Below are positions 1-12,501 of a stretch of DNA of 64,000 nucleotides, piece after piece (the stretch's first letter is position 1; each line of letters opens with the position of its first letter). A program made the translations under genes and the position numbers. Source of the DNA: Onchocerca volvulus. Taxonomy: Eukaryota > Nematoda > Chromadorea > Rhabditida > Onchocercidae. The stretch spans positions 24,062,422-24,126,421 of the forward strand of contig HG738137.1 in NCBI GenBank assembly GCA_000499405.2, read 5' to 3'. A model generated the notes under the pieces. The model was given only the letters and a program-made list of their open reading frames with translations. It did no database searches and was not told where the DNA came from.

Positions 1-387
1 AATTAATAATATTTTAAATCTTAAACAATCAAACCTTATCATTCCTCGCCTTCCATTTTATCAGAAGAAAATAATCAGAAATTGAAATTTTAAATCAAAA
101 TTTTCATTCAATTTTACCGTTGTATGATTGGAAATAAACCGCAAAATTGGCTAGTAACCAGTTTAAAGCATAAAAATTTAGATGCAATTTGAATAGAAAC
201 TATTATTAACTGCTTATCATATATAGTGATATATGAATAGTCATAGAAGAACTAGATAATATTTATTTCTATAAATTCCAAAAATATATCTAAAAATCAA
301 GTCATTATTTAAAATTGTATAAACAGACAATTAGCCTTTTTCACTTCCTATCTTCAGTCACACACTGATAAAATTTAGTCAAAAATT
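1..387. other. 3' flank of the ZP-N membrane protein gene
   Basis: This A+T-rich stretch lies downstream of the stop codon of the minus-strand gene ending at 388 and should hold its 3' UTR. A minus-strand AATAAA hexamer (plus-strand tttatt near 262-267) is a candidate polyadenylation signal. No other gene was seen. Confidence 0.4.
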
Positions 388-3300
388 TTAATATAAAATT
401 AAAAATTTTTTATCATAATTAACATTACTAACATCATTATTCACATGTTTGCTAGATAAATTTGCTAGAATACGACTTCGCCATTCCGAATGACATTGTG
501 GGACACTTTCCGTAACAGTGATTCCGGAATCAGTCGTTAACGATTGTTGTTGTGAATGATTTCTCGTTGAAACATTTCGCAAATTTCGCTCCGAATCAGT
601 TGATGAATTAGATGATAATGATGAATTCGCATGTACTGTACTTTGTACTGTTGCAGAAGATCTAAAATACAATTAAAAATTCGAAATAGAAATTGAAAAT
701 TAAAGTTGGAAGTAAGTTTAGAAGAAACTTGCTCTTTAGGAAACAAAACTAGCTTTTTGGCTTAACTCTAATTTAAAACATAGTTAAATGTAATGCATCT
801 AATTTTTTTGTCAAATTTTATAATTAGATTGTATAATAATGAAATATATTTTGATTGAAGTTGTAATTAAAAATTTGAAACTAAAATTGAAATTCGAAAT
901 TAAAGTTAAGATAGGAAAAGAAAAAAAGAGAAAACTCTTAAAAAGAAAGAAGCAAATTTTGTGAACAAGTTTTGTATTTCGATAAAATAAAGCAAAAAAG
1001 AAAGTTTCGACAAGTTTTCGGAAACATTATTAATTACAATTAATTAAAAAAGACAAACCTTTCATTAGTTGTTTGAATGCTTGGCAATTGTTTCGATTTA
1101 GCGGTATTCCTTTCATTCCACCAAAGATCATTAATGCCAAATTTACTAATTGTAATACCTAAAACGAGTGTAACGAATCATTAATTAACACTTAAAATTT
1201 TTCATCGATATTAATTAATAACATATTACTTAAAATGAAATTAACTTTTTAAAGTATTAAGAAATATTTTTCCTAAAGTAAGGATATGATAACATAATTT
1301 TAACATATAAATTAATATCTTTCCTTATACTGAAAATAAAAATCGATAAATAATAAATTCTCCATTAAAGTTCGATGTTTCGAATAAGTTTTCAAATGTT
1401 TGGAAAATAATGCCGCAGTAATTTTAATTTCATTTTAATTTTATAGCTATTTTTCTTGTTCAACATCATATTTTTTTCAAATTTCATCAAATTTTTTCCC
1501 TTTTTTCTTTTTCAATAATGTTCAAAAACTTCATTCATCCTTGAAATATTTATTTCAAATACAAACATTTGTTTTTTTTCTTGTTTGTTTGAAATACTTG
1601 TTTTTAGAAGAAAGTCCGAACTTTTTTGTTCAAACTACTACATTTTTTAAATTAAATAATGCATTATTAATAAGTTATGCATAAGATTTATTGAATAATC
1701 GAAAATAATTTGAAATAAACAAGAGAAGGGACAAAAAAAGGACTATGAAAAAATTATTGATCATTTGATAATTAAAGTAGTTATCTAATTTTTTTGCAAA
1801 ATTAGCGAAAACTTTTTTCTCAAATGACAATTAATAACAAATTATTTGAACAAATTTAAAGAAAAAAATGGATAAGCCTAAAAAATTTGTTGATCAATCA
1901 TTTAAAATAACATTAATAATGACAAATCGAATTACTGAATTCGAAAATCAAATTATTTCAACCATATTGTTTTTATGTTCTTTTTATCAATATAAATTTC
2001 GTTAATTTGATTAACTCTATTACTTCTTCATCAAAAACAGAATCAATAATGCATTTAAATAAAATTTATTTTTGCTTCATCCTTAATTTATCAATTTTCT
2101 TTTATTTTAAAGACCAAATGATCTTTTATAGTAATAATATCATTAAGATATTTCCTATTAATTTTATTTAGAAAAAAAAAAAAAAAGGGAAAAAAGGAAC
2201 AAAATAATGACTCGCTAAATTTGAAATTCAAGACATAATAATTAAGAAAAAAATTAATGCAACAGTAGAAACTCGAACTCTAATTCTTCATTTTATGTGT
2301 TAGATCTAAATAATTTTTGTGACACAACTAAAATTTAACCCTTTTAAAATTACATTTAACCGTTTAAATTTGATAAAGAAAAAGTAAAATTTATGAATAA
2401 ATTCAGTCATTTCTTTGAAGTAAATATTTTTTGAAGAGCAAAAGAAAAAAGAAATTAGAAATAAAAAATTGATTTGATATAAAGCTTGTATAATCTCTAT
2501 TAATCAAAAACTTTCGTGAAAATTCTTTTAAGCTGTAGAAATTGATTTTTTGTTTTTGAAAAATTTTTCAACATTTCAACAAAGGAACCATTTGATGTTG
2601 CATGTTGTCCTTGCAAATTTCTTCCTTTACATTCAATTCTCCATCGGAAACAAATAAAAGCAAACATGAGAATGAGAATTATAACGAATAAGCCACCGAT
2701 TATTGATAAAAAAATTGGCCATGATATCAATGTATTATCATCATTATCATCCATTTCTTGACTTTCTGCAATTTCTCCAGTCGTTTCGTTTGATGATACT
2801 GGTGGTATCAGAGCTCCTAATGATTCATCTTGCATCGAATTTGTCGACAAACCACTAGAAATTTTTAAAAGAATATTTCCCTCTCATTTTTTGGGATCTA
2901 ACTTTGAGCGCCATTATACATATGCATAATTATTAGCTGCTATTTTCAAATGATAAATGCATAAAAATTTTAAATAAAATAAAAAAAACAAATTGTTTGC
3001 GAATAATTTAATAAAAATGAAGCGATAAAAATTAGGAAGGAAAAAGTGAAATTTAAAAAAGTTTTATTAAAAAAAAAAAAAAAAAAGAATGAAAAAAACA
3101 ACAAACGTTAAAGTGACAGCATTAAATGATGGATTTATGTATGGCATATCAAGTTGATTTATCTCTGGCAAACCATATGTACATTTGATGATAAATGTTT
3201 TATCACCAAATAAAATTAGCGCTGGATTTTTTCCAATTCGAATTCGATTTTGAAATACTCCTGTAGATGGCTAAAAATTCCGGTATTAATAATGTGATAG

Positions 3301-6300
3301 ATGACATAATGGATGAAATTATTTACAAATTTAAAACTTGAAAACCTTCCAAAATTGAAAATTTTCGAGCATAATTTGAAAATTCTTTCATAGGAATTGA
3401 TCTAAAACGAATATGAATAATGTGAAAGATTTCTCGACAAGAATTCTAGACAAATCTGAAAATTTCTAACTTTCCCTATTTCTTATCAATTTGAACCGAT
3501 TGCGATCAAAGGATTAGAACCAATTAATTATCAAGATAAAAATAATATCATAATTTGCTTTTAGGAGCTTTCTCATAGCTTTGTCATTTTCTGGCAATAT
3601 GATAATTATGATAAATATAGTGAATGAATTTCCTACTTATTTCCGAAAATTTTTCAGTTCTTTCTTCTCAAATTTTTGCATTTTCTGGAATCGAACCCCT
3701 AACCATTTTATCGATCACTTTTTTTTCATAAAACAAGATCTTAGAAGTTCTCATTTTTCGATTTCCTTTTCCTGTATGAATCGCATTATCAGGCATAAAA
3801 GTTTCGAATTTTTTTATAGTCGGAAATTTTTCGACACTTTTGTGCCTTATCGACTTAAATCCTTTTTTCATTTTCATCTTTGATTCCTCATTTACACAAA
3901 ATCAGTTCATGGAAGTTTTAAATTGGAATATATTAAAAAGGGGGATGAATTTTCGGTCCAATTTTCATTTCATTCTTGAAAAGAGGAAGAAAATGAAAAA
4001 ATTTCCAGGAAATTAGTACAAAAATTTTTGCAGCAATCATTGACAAAGCAATTATTAACCAAATTTAAATTTTCTATCGAATTTCTTTTTTTTTGAATGA
4101 ATCAAATTTTATCTCACAAAAAGTTGAAAAAGAAAAAAATATCATCTTTAATAAAGAAAATATACATTTTCGGTCTATGCTAATTAAAACTTAACCTTAA
4201 TTTTAACTTTGAACATGTTAATTTGAGTTTGAATTTAAATTTAAGAAAAACTGATTTAAATTTAATCCGAATATTTACCTTACTGGTACAATAAAATTAT
4301 ATATACGCAGAAATATTAACCGATTATATGATAGATTAAAATTAAATTTGACAAAATTGTTAGTCCCAAACTTTGTTTTTTGAAAATGGCAAACAAAAGA
4401 CCTTTGGGACGAAAAAAAATTTAATTATATACACCCAAGCCCTATTAAAATATCAATCAATTTCTAATTCATTGAAGTTCGTTTTCAAACAATGAAATTT
4501 GTTTGCACAATGAATTTGTTGTTTGTTTGCATGCCAAATAGCATTACTAATTAGGTCTGACGAAAAGGTGCCATTAATCATTCAATAACTAGGCTCAGCT
4601 GGAAGGATCCAACAATCGATAAGTTTTTTTTGACTTCGGAAAAGTTTTCGAACTTTTTTTTTTGAATCTAAACATATCAAGCGACTTTTTTTTTCATTTT
4701 ATTCAAATTTCCGAAATATCAACCATTTGTGTTTGGCACGGATCATTGAAAACGGCGAGTTCAATAACATATTGCAATTCACCATTTCCCTTCAAGCGGC
4801 ATTCAGGTCGATTATTAGTTCCAACAATAATCCAATCCTCGAATCGTCCACGCGGCCAATCATTATCATTAAATGTTAATATCACTTTAATCGATTGTTG
4901 CTCGCATGTTGGTGTTACTGTCAATTAAAAAGGAATTTTACACTCTTTTTTTTTTCATTTGAAAAATTTGTTAAAATTTCGAAAAAATCAATATTTTAAT
5001 GATTCTTTTTTAGCTAAATATATATACCATTGAATGTTAATTTCATTTTAATCGATTGTCGCTCGCATATTGAAATAATAACAGTAATAATGATAATAAT
5101 TGTCAAAAAAAAAAAAAATGAAAAATGAAGGAAAACTTGTACTTTTTTCATTTAAAAAATTTATTAACTTGCACTTCCTTTATTTAAAAAAAAAAAAAAA
5201 AAATTCAAAAAAAGATCATTAATCTATTACTTTTTTCCATTTTAATAATCTTTTTTTTTATTTGAATATATGTGTAGTGTAAAATAATATCATTCATAAT
5301 TTGTTTTAATTTATAAAAATTTTCATTTGTTAGTTCACAAACGAAAATTAATGATTGTAAAATTTGGTCAATATATTTTCGATTTTTATATCACAAAATT
5401 ATTAATCATGTTTTTAATATAAAATTAATAATTAATTTTGTGTTTTTTTCCTTCCTTCAATTATGAAGATACCGAAATTAAAATTACATATATAATTGCA
5501 TAAACCTTAAACTTTATTTGTTTCATAATAGTAATTAGAAACCAGTTTGCAATAAACTGATATGATATATTAAAAGTTGAACGGTGCGGAATGAAGATTA
5601 TTTGAATTAAATGTTACAAAGATTTCCAATTATTAATAAAAATTATTTCAGTAAAATTAATTAATGATCAAAAAATTTTTGAATCAAAACAAATGTATAT
5701 ATATAATTAAGAAATGACTTTTTTTCATTCCTATTAATATGAAATAATAAGAGATAATAATAAAATTAATATCAAATAATGATATCAGTTATGATAATAA
5801 TAATTAGTACTATTGAATTTTAATTTTATGTAATAATTTATGGATATATTGCTTAATTTTTTACTTAATTTTATTTCTTTTCCATTCATTAAAACATTTA
5901 AATTACAGTAGTAATACCGTATTACTATTATAATTTAAATATACGAAATATTCATAACCTTACTGATCTAAACAAATATTCAGGATGATGTTTATCAGTG
6001 TGATAAAGATAGAACAATAATTGATAAAATTATTGATAATATAATATAAAGCATTAATAATCATAGTAACAAGCACTATCGTGAATATTTGGATTCATTT
6101 CAACTTTCCGAATTAATGCAAAATTTGAAAATTAAAATTACTCCAAATTTATGAAGGATAAAATTCTGCGGTTATGAAATAATCTGTTTCTGGTAATATT
6201 GAAAATATGAGATATGAATGCTAATGATAATAAATTGATAAACATAAAAATTATAGAGGTGATCAAAAAAAGCATGGATTAATAAAATTACTAAATATAA

Positions 6301-6590
6301 AATATTAATAGTGATAGTGATAATAATGATAAAATGATAATGATATGATTGGTAATTAGTATTTTGCATAAAAAGTGAGCATTTTGGCATATATTATTTG
6401 AAAATGAAATATATCATATAATATCTAATTATTTACGAAGTTTTACTCTTTAAGTTGTTAATTGCATAATTAGAATTGAGAAATATAATTTACCGTTAAC
6501 ATAGTAATGTTGTTGTAATTCTGTTGGAGGGATTGCAACATAGCTTTTAATTGCAATTAAGATAGTAAAAAGTTGAAAATTCAAATCCAT
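388..6590 (-). CDS. ZP-N-domain single-pass membrane protein, 6 exons, 364 aa
   Basis: Model exons (descending): 6590-6494, 4917-4724, 3270-3107, 2854-2589, 1158-1059, 661-388. They sum to 1095 nt in one frame. The protein starts with a hydrophobic signal peptide (residues 1-19, [19 protein letters not shown]). A ZP-N-like module follows (about 33-131) with four cysteines at 37, 72, 93 and 127 and the family signatures [29 protein letters not shown] and [10 protein letters not shown]. An acidic linker precedes a transmembrane helix (about 196-221), and a Ser/Asn/Thr-rich cytoplasmic tail runs to residue 364. No ZP-C subdomain was found, so it is shorter than classical cuticlins. ZP proteins usually act in apical extracellular matrix; a similar role here is inferred. 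The ATG was chosen because it opens the signal peptide and ends at a clean GTAAAT donor. The donor at 2589 (GTTCCT) is weak and was chosen for phase. Orthology to a named worm gene was not established. Confidence 0.72.
4918..6493 (-). other. Intron 1 of the ZP-N gene
   Basis: This A+T-rich intron lies between the signal-peptide exon and the ZP-N exons. Apart from the partial exon copy at 5031-5072 it holds poly-A/T runs and no convincing exon. Introns 662-1058, 1159-2588, 2855-3106 and 3271-4723 are also A+T-rich and without recognisable features. Confidence 0.55.
5031..5072 (-). pseudogene. Decayed tandem copy of the start of exon 2 (ZP-N gene)
   Basis: This 42-nt stretch matches 4871-4912 at about 36 of 42 positions; 4871-4912 is the 5' end of exon 2. 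On the minus strand it still reads [14 protein letters not shown], against [14 protein letters not shown] in the real exon. It lies about 160 bp upstream of exon 2 in transcription order, inside intron 1. Flanking T-rich sequence also looks duplicated. No usable acceptor and donor pair was seen, so it is probably not spliced. Confidence 0.65.
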
Positions 6591-8480
6591 AGCATTGAAA
6601 TTGAAGATCTTGAATAGAGGCATTAATTAGCCAAATTATTTCCACATGATAGCATCAAACAAATTCGACATTTCACAAGTTAAATATCGCCGTATTTCAC
6701 CGAAACTCTCCTTAAATTTTCTTTTTTTTTTTTTTTTTCAAAAGTTCATTAACATAGAAGTTATTAATATGAGCAATATTATGCAAATCGAAAATCATAC
6801 CGTGTCCATTTAGAAATGCAAAAAACGAAAAAATATGAAAACTTGAAGTATTGAAAAATTGAAACATTGAAACATTGAATATTGGAATCTCTGGTCTTCT
6901 TATCAATTTTTCTGGCCAGATTATATGATCCACGTTTACTAAACAATTCGATCAATCAGTGCTAACCGTTTTGTTGACGCTAGGCGAATACGTCATTACG
7001 TGAAGTTTTTGAAAATGAAGTTCAAATGCTAATCATCAAATTATATTTCAAATTATTAAAAAGTGAGTATTTTTTTTTTTTAATTCATTTCATTCATATT
7101 CAAAAATACGAAACAAATTTTTTTCATCCTCCTATAATTCCATTAAAAATATATTCTATCATTTAATTAATACTATTTTTTTTCGATTATTTCAATAAAA
7201 TATTCAAATCTATTTCAACGTAAGTAAATAATTTAAAAATTCATAAAATTGGAAAAAAAGTTTAGAAATAATTATATTTTCAAAAAGAAATTTAAAAAAA
7301 AAGAAGGAGAAGAGAAAAGGAAATAGCATTAAAAAAATGGAAATTTAAAAAAGAATTATAATTATAATAATATGAAATTTCATTTTCGTTAAATCCGAAA
7401 AAACTATTTTTTTTTAATACGAAAATTTAATAATAATTATTGTATTTGTATATTAAATGTATATATATACATGATGATTGAATGTAATGTATAATACAAA
7501 AGAGTATAAAAAAGAAATGAATAAAATTCAATTTTAGAGAAAAATTTAAGGAAATCCATTTTTAAAATTTTTCTCCTAAAATTGACAATCCATTCAAGGC
7601 CATAATCAAGTTTGGATGGCAACAATATTGTTATATTTCATTCAAATTTCTTCCTCATTCATTTCAAAAATGTCTTTTCCGATCCTTTGAATAATAACAG
7701 CTGCTGATGACATATTACATTTCAATTAGTGCTGCTACCTGCCATTTTTGATAATTTACTCGAAAAGAAGAATGAATCAGATTTTAATGGTTTTTTTTTT
7801 TTTTTCAAAAGAAGAAAAGCGATAATTATGTTTTCAAAAAAAAAAAAAAAAGATAATTAAAATATAAGTTAAAAGCGAGGAATAATAAACTTGCAATTAT
7901 TGATTTCTTTTTTTTTTTTTTCGAATTCTGTATCAATAATATTTCATTTATGTATTTTGATAAAATAGAAATTATTTCAAGAACTCAAAACTTTTACTAA
8001 AATCCATAATTAGTATCTTATTTATTCAAATCAAAAACTTCGTCATCAAATAGTAATTAACTATTGTTATTACTAATAAATACATCGATTAAGAATTATG
8101 ATAAAAATGAAGAAAAATTTTTCACCGCAAACTACAAATAAATATATGAATTATATAAATTTATTAGAATTAATATAAAATAAATTATAAATTTAAAAAA
8201 TATGAAGGATGAAAAAAAATTTTTGCAAAAGTTTGTTAAATTTTACAGAATAAAAATATATCATCCAATTTTTTTCACTTTTTTTGAATTGAAAAAAAAA
8301 ACTCACTTAGAAAAAGACGAAATTTTTTTTTTTAAATTCCCTTAGAAAAACGAAAATTTATCATTCAGTCTTATTTTATACATAAATATAAATGACTCGA
8401 TTTCATGAACAGTATCAAAAATGTACAAATGAAAAGAATTGAAGGTTACTAAAAGAAATAATAGTTAATTAGTAATAGTC

Positions 8481-8543
<63 letters not shown>
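8481..8543. repeat. (ATA)21 trinucleotide microsatellite
   Basis: An uninterrupted ATA run of 63 nt in intergenic DNA. Confidence 0.95.
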
Positions 8544-8544
<1 letters not shown>

Positions 8545-8874
8545 AAATCTAAATAATAAACAACAAATAACAATAATAAAAATAATGTAGTACTAGTTGT
8601 CACATTTGAATAAACACATATATATATTTGATTTTAATTTTTACGGGTCGAAGAGATTTTGATAATAGCGATACGATAATATGATGATGTACCTGGCGAT
8701 TATTCTGAATCGCTCTACTGCTCTTCTGTTGTAGAATTATAGATTTGGCGATAAAAGATGGAAGAGGACAGGTAAGGGACCAAATGAATTGAATTAAATT
8801 CGATATCGAAATTTCGATCTTATCGAATCTATCATATTTTGATTAATTGAAAATAGAAATGTGTATTTACAATC

Positions 8875-9030
8875 TTTCTCCGTTTATAATTATCAAAATA
8901 TAAATTGATAATTATAGTTTATAATAGCATTTGAAATTTATAATTATCAAAACTCAAGTAAATACGTTATAATAGTTATTGAAATATATAATTATCAGAA
9001 CATAAATAAATAGTTATATTAGTATTCAGA
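8875..9030. repeat. Degenerate tandem repeat, period about 60 bp
   Basis: The phrase 'tataattatca' with similar flanks recurs three or more times across this stretch. Copies have diverged and the unit boundaries are approximate. Confidence 0.5.
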
Positions 9031-10394
9031 AATTTTGGGTTAATGATCAGTAATAATATTTATGACTTTAATAATTAAGGCAAGGGAAATTTACAGAAAA
9101 AAGTTTGGAAATAATGATATGAATTAATATCTTTGCTCATCTTGATCAATTAAAAATAGAAATATCTATTTACTCTTTTGAAATCATAATTATTCGGAAT
9201 TAAATAAATTATATTAATATTTAAAAACTTTTTCCAAATAATATTAATGAGTTAATGATTAAAGAAGCGCAATGCGAAGAAAAAAATTAGGTACGAATTA
9301 AAATTTAATGAAAAAATAAAAGGCATAAATTCTTTTTATTTTTAATTAGATTTAATTTTTTTTTAAAAATTAGGAACAAATTTTATGAATTAATATTTAT
9401 GTTAGTAAACTAAGTTTTGCTTGAATTATCATATTATCATTTAAAGATTAAATTCAGATTTTCGTAATCGAATAGAAATTGAGAAAAAACAGATATAATT
9501 GTTATCATCATCAAGATTAACGAAATTGGCCAGATTTTAAATGTAATGCTTTTATCATTATCAATATATAATTTATTGCGACAATATCAGATCTTTTATT
9601 TCGGATATCTCAGATTATCATTCTGAATCCTAAATTATCCATTAATATCTAATATTCTTGAAGATCTGCATAGATATCATTGAAATTGGGCCTAAAATAA
9701 AAACATATCAACTTATCATCACTATTATTTAACAATTGAGTCCAACTTCAAAATTTAATTCTTAAAAATTGGAAAAAATACTGAACAGTAATTACCATCA
9801 TACTGAAAGTTATTACTATCGTCATCAAAAATAACAAGTTTATTTTTTTAATTTCAAAATTCCCCTGCAAAAAAAGTTATCATTCTTTTTTTACATTCAA
9901 TGTTATAATTGATGGATTGGATGAAATTTATCGGACGAAATAATAATAATATTGAAGGTTCACATAAGCGATCGATTTTTTATCGATACCAATCGATAAT
10001 AGAAAATATTCATTACTCATTAGCTCAGCAAATGATAAGGTAAATAACAGGTGAAAATAAATTATAAGGTTGATAATAAGCTGAATAAATAACAAAGTTA
10101 GCTAGATAAATAATAAAATCTCGAAGAAATTGATATTTTCACAGTAGTTGCAACACAAAAAAACTTGTTTTTAACAAAAATTTTCAAAATAGAAATTTCA
10201 TCAAATGTTAGAGAAAAGAATTGCTAATTATGGCATTTTGCGTAAATTTATGAAGGAAATAGGAATTTTGTTTAAATGAGAACTGGATATATCATCAATT
10301 AAGCACCATCAAACTAGGACAAAATATTTTAATACGACTAGTTTAGCCAAACAATTCATTTTCAAAGTTGAATCGTACAAATTGCTAAAAGCAA

Positions 10395-10419
10395 AAGAAG
10401 AAGAAGAAGAAGAAGAAGG
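10395..10419. repeat. (GAA)n microsatellite
   Basis: About seven consecutive AAG/GAA units in intergenic DNA. Confidence 0.9.
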
Positions 10420-10749
10420 TTTTGATAAATAAACCGATTGATGACGAATAATCAACAATTAAAATTTTGGAAAATTTTACTGAAAAGATCGGTGGTCATT
10501 CATTCATTCCGATCGTCCATTATTCTTCATTTTTACTTTCGCTACCTTTTCCCTCATCTCACAATTTTCAATTATGCATAAATCCTGGCAATATTTGTAA
10601 AATAAATCAAAAGTTCTAAATGTCTTTCAACCTTTTTCCTTCTTTTCCTCCCTCCCTCTCTCTCTTTTTTATTTCAAATTTAAGTATCTCAGTATATCGT
10701 TTGCACAAATTTCAGTCAAACATAAATAATACTTCTATTTATGTTGACG

Positions 10750-10776
10750 GTGTGTGTGTGTGTGTATGTGTGTGTG
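10750..10776. repeat. (TG)n microsatellite
   Basis: A TG dinucleotide run with one TA interruption. Confidence 0.9.
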
Positions 10777-11085
10777 CAAATAATGAGAAGAATATTTTGA
10801 ATGAATGAATTTCATTCGGAATGATTATTGGAATAGAGCGATTGGCAGATAAAACTCAAATCAAAATGACGAATATAATTATTTTACAAGCAAACTGTAA
10901 TAATAATTCCTTCGTCCCTAATTCGAACTATTTTCCATCATCTAATTTCTATCATCTTTCTTTTCTTTTTTCTTTCTTTTTTTTTTTTTTTTTATTCAAA
11001 TATCCTACTTTTAGATAAATTATGCAAAATTATTAAATATTAAATCATATTCAAATTCGAGTTCCTATTTTCCTTTGGAATTGAA

Positions 11086-11310
11086 TTTGAAATTTCATGT
11101 TCCTGTCTATCTACCAATTAATTCAAATTCAATAATTTAAATATAGAAAGATATCAAAAATCAGACATTTTTTTTATGCGTAAAATCTTTTCAAACTAAA
11201 ATTTGAAATTTTATGTTATTATCAATTCATATCGATTAATTCAGGCTCAGTAATTTAAATATACAATTTAAGAAGATGTCAAGAAAATCAAATATTTCTC
11301 TGATGAATAA
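11086..11310. repeat. Two-copy degenerate tandem duplication, period about 117 bp
   Basis: 'tttgaaatttcatgtt' at 11086 recurs as 'tttgaaattttatgtt' at 11203. Matching downstream words include the aattcaaattcaataatttaaatata/aattcaggctcagtaatttaaatata-type segment and 'aaaatc' ends. It lies in intergenic DNA. Confidence 0.55.
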
Positions 11311-12501
11311 AATCATTCCTTCTATAAGTTGCGACTCATATTTCAGTTTAATTAATTCGGATATTCTACATAATTCAGTTCTGGAATTTATTTCCTTCCA
11401 GTATAATGTTAAATCATTTTGCTTTGAAAATCTTAGATTTCTAGTAATTGAAAATCTCATAAGAGAGGAGTACAAACCACTTTAAAAATTTCTCGAGTCG
11501 ATCAAAAATCCCTTCTCTCATCGAAAGTTTCCAGTTTCAAATTTTTTCTAGGGATATTATCAGCAGTATAAAGCAGTTTAAGATATGAAATAAAACATTT
11601 TATTATGCATGAAAAGTTCAAATTCAATTTTGCATTCATCAAAAATAATTCCATCCAAAAAAGTTTTGGATATTGTTCACATGCAAATTCACTGTAATGT
11701 ACATTGCATAGTTTGATTTTTGGCATGAATTATTACAGTTCTTTTAGCAACAATCAACAATTATGAGGAAAAAAAAAAACGAACTAAAAAAGACATTTGG
11801 AAAAATAAATCGAGATTTTTATCAATGACTATCATTTTAGAATGAAAGAAACGAATAAAATTTAAGAGTGAAAATTTGAAATTAATCATAGCAATGAACG
11901 AGTTTTATCGATTATCAATACGTGATATATAGTAAATAACAGTAAAAATAAAGATTTGATATTATAATATATTAAAAGTGAGTGTTACTACATACTTTCT
12001 GATAAAAAATACAAGACTGCGTTGTAAGCATAAAAAATAAAATCATGCTTAGGTCTTTGAATAATTTTCCCGGATATTTCTTATAAATAATTTCCAATCT
12101 TCCTCAGCATTATATCATACAGTAGCATACCATAAATATTAAATTAGCTTTTTAGGAATCTCTGCACATCATATATATATAAAAAATCTAATAAGAAAAA
12201 AAGAGCGAAGAATATCTTTGATAAAAAAAAATTTTGACGTGAAAATCAAAAATTTCTAAATTCCATTTAATATGAATAAATAATCGAAGCACAAGATATA
12301 AATGCTAGAAAAAAAAAATTTAATCAAAAAGACATGGTGAGAGGGATGGCAGTATTCATATACACAAATAAATTATAATCCATACAAACTGATGAAAGAC
12401 ATCGATAGTCATATAATCGTTTCATTCAACAAACAACGGCAGATCTGTTTTGCTGAAATGAAAAAAAAAAAAGTTATGGTAAACTGAAAAGAAAAAAAAA
12501 T

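Larger units (their letters stand above)
6591..12501. other. Intergenic region between utx-1 and the ZP-N gene
   Basis: About 5.9 kb separates the 3' end of utx-1 from the start of the ZP-N gene; both are on the minus strand. The side near 6591 should hold the promoter of the ZP-N gene. The side near 12501 should hold the utx-1 3' UTR. I see microsatellites, a degenerate repeat of about 60 bp around 8880-9030 and a two-copy repeat at 11086-11310. Open frames here are short, low-complexity or mutually antisense, with no recognisable protein family and no tRNA-like B box. Confidence 0.5.

Noticed and set aside
388..6590. Naming the ZP-N gene dyf-7 or a cuticlin
   Set aside because: No ZP-C subdomain was found, the protein is short, and I could not confirm similarity outside general ZP-N signatures.
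6712..6933. 73-codon minus-strand frame upstream of the ZP-N gene
   Set aside because: It ends in a poly-Lys tail from a poly-T run and shows no splice or family support.
11236..11485. Overlapping open frames on both strands in intergenic DNA
   Set aside because: They are antisense to each other, overlap a two-copy repeat and match no family I recognise.
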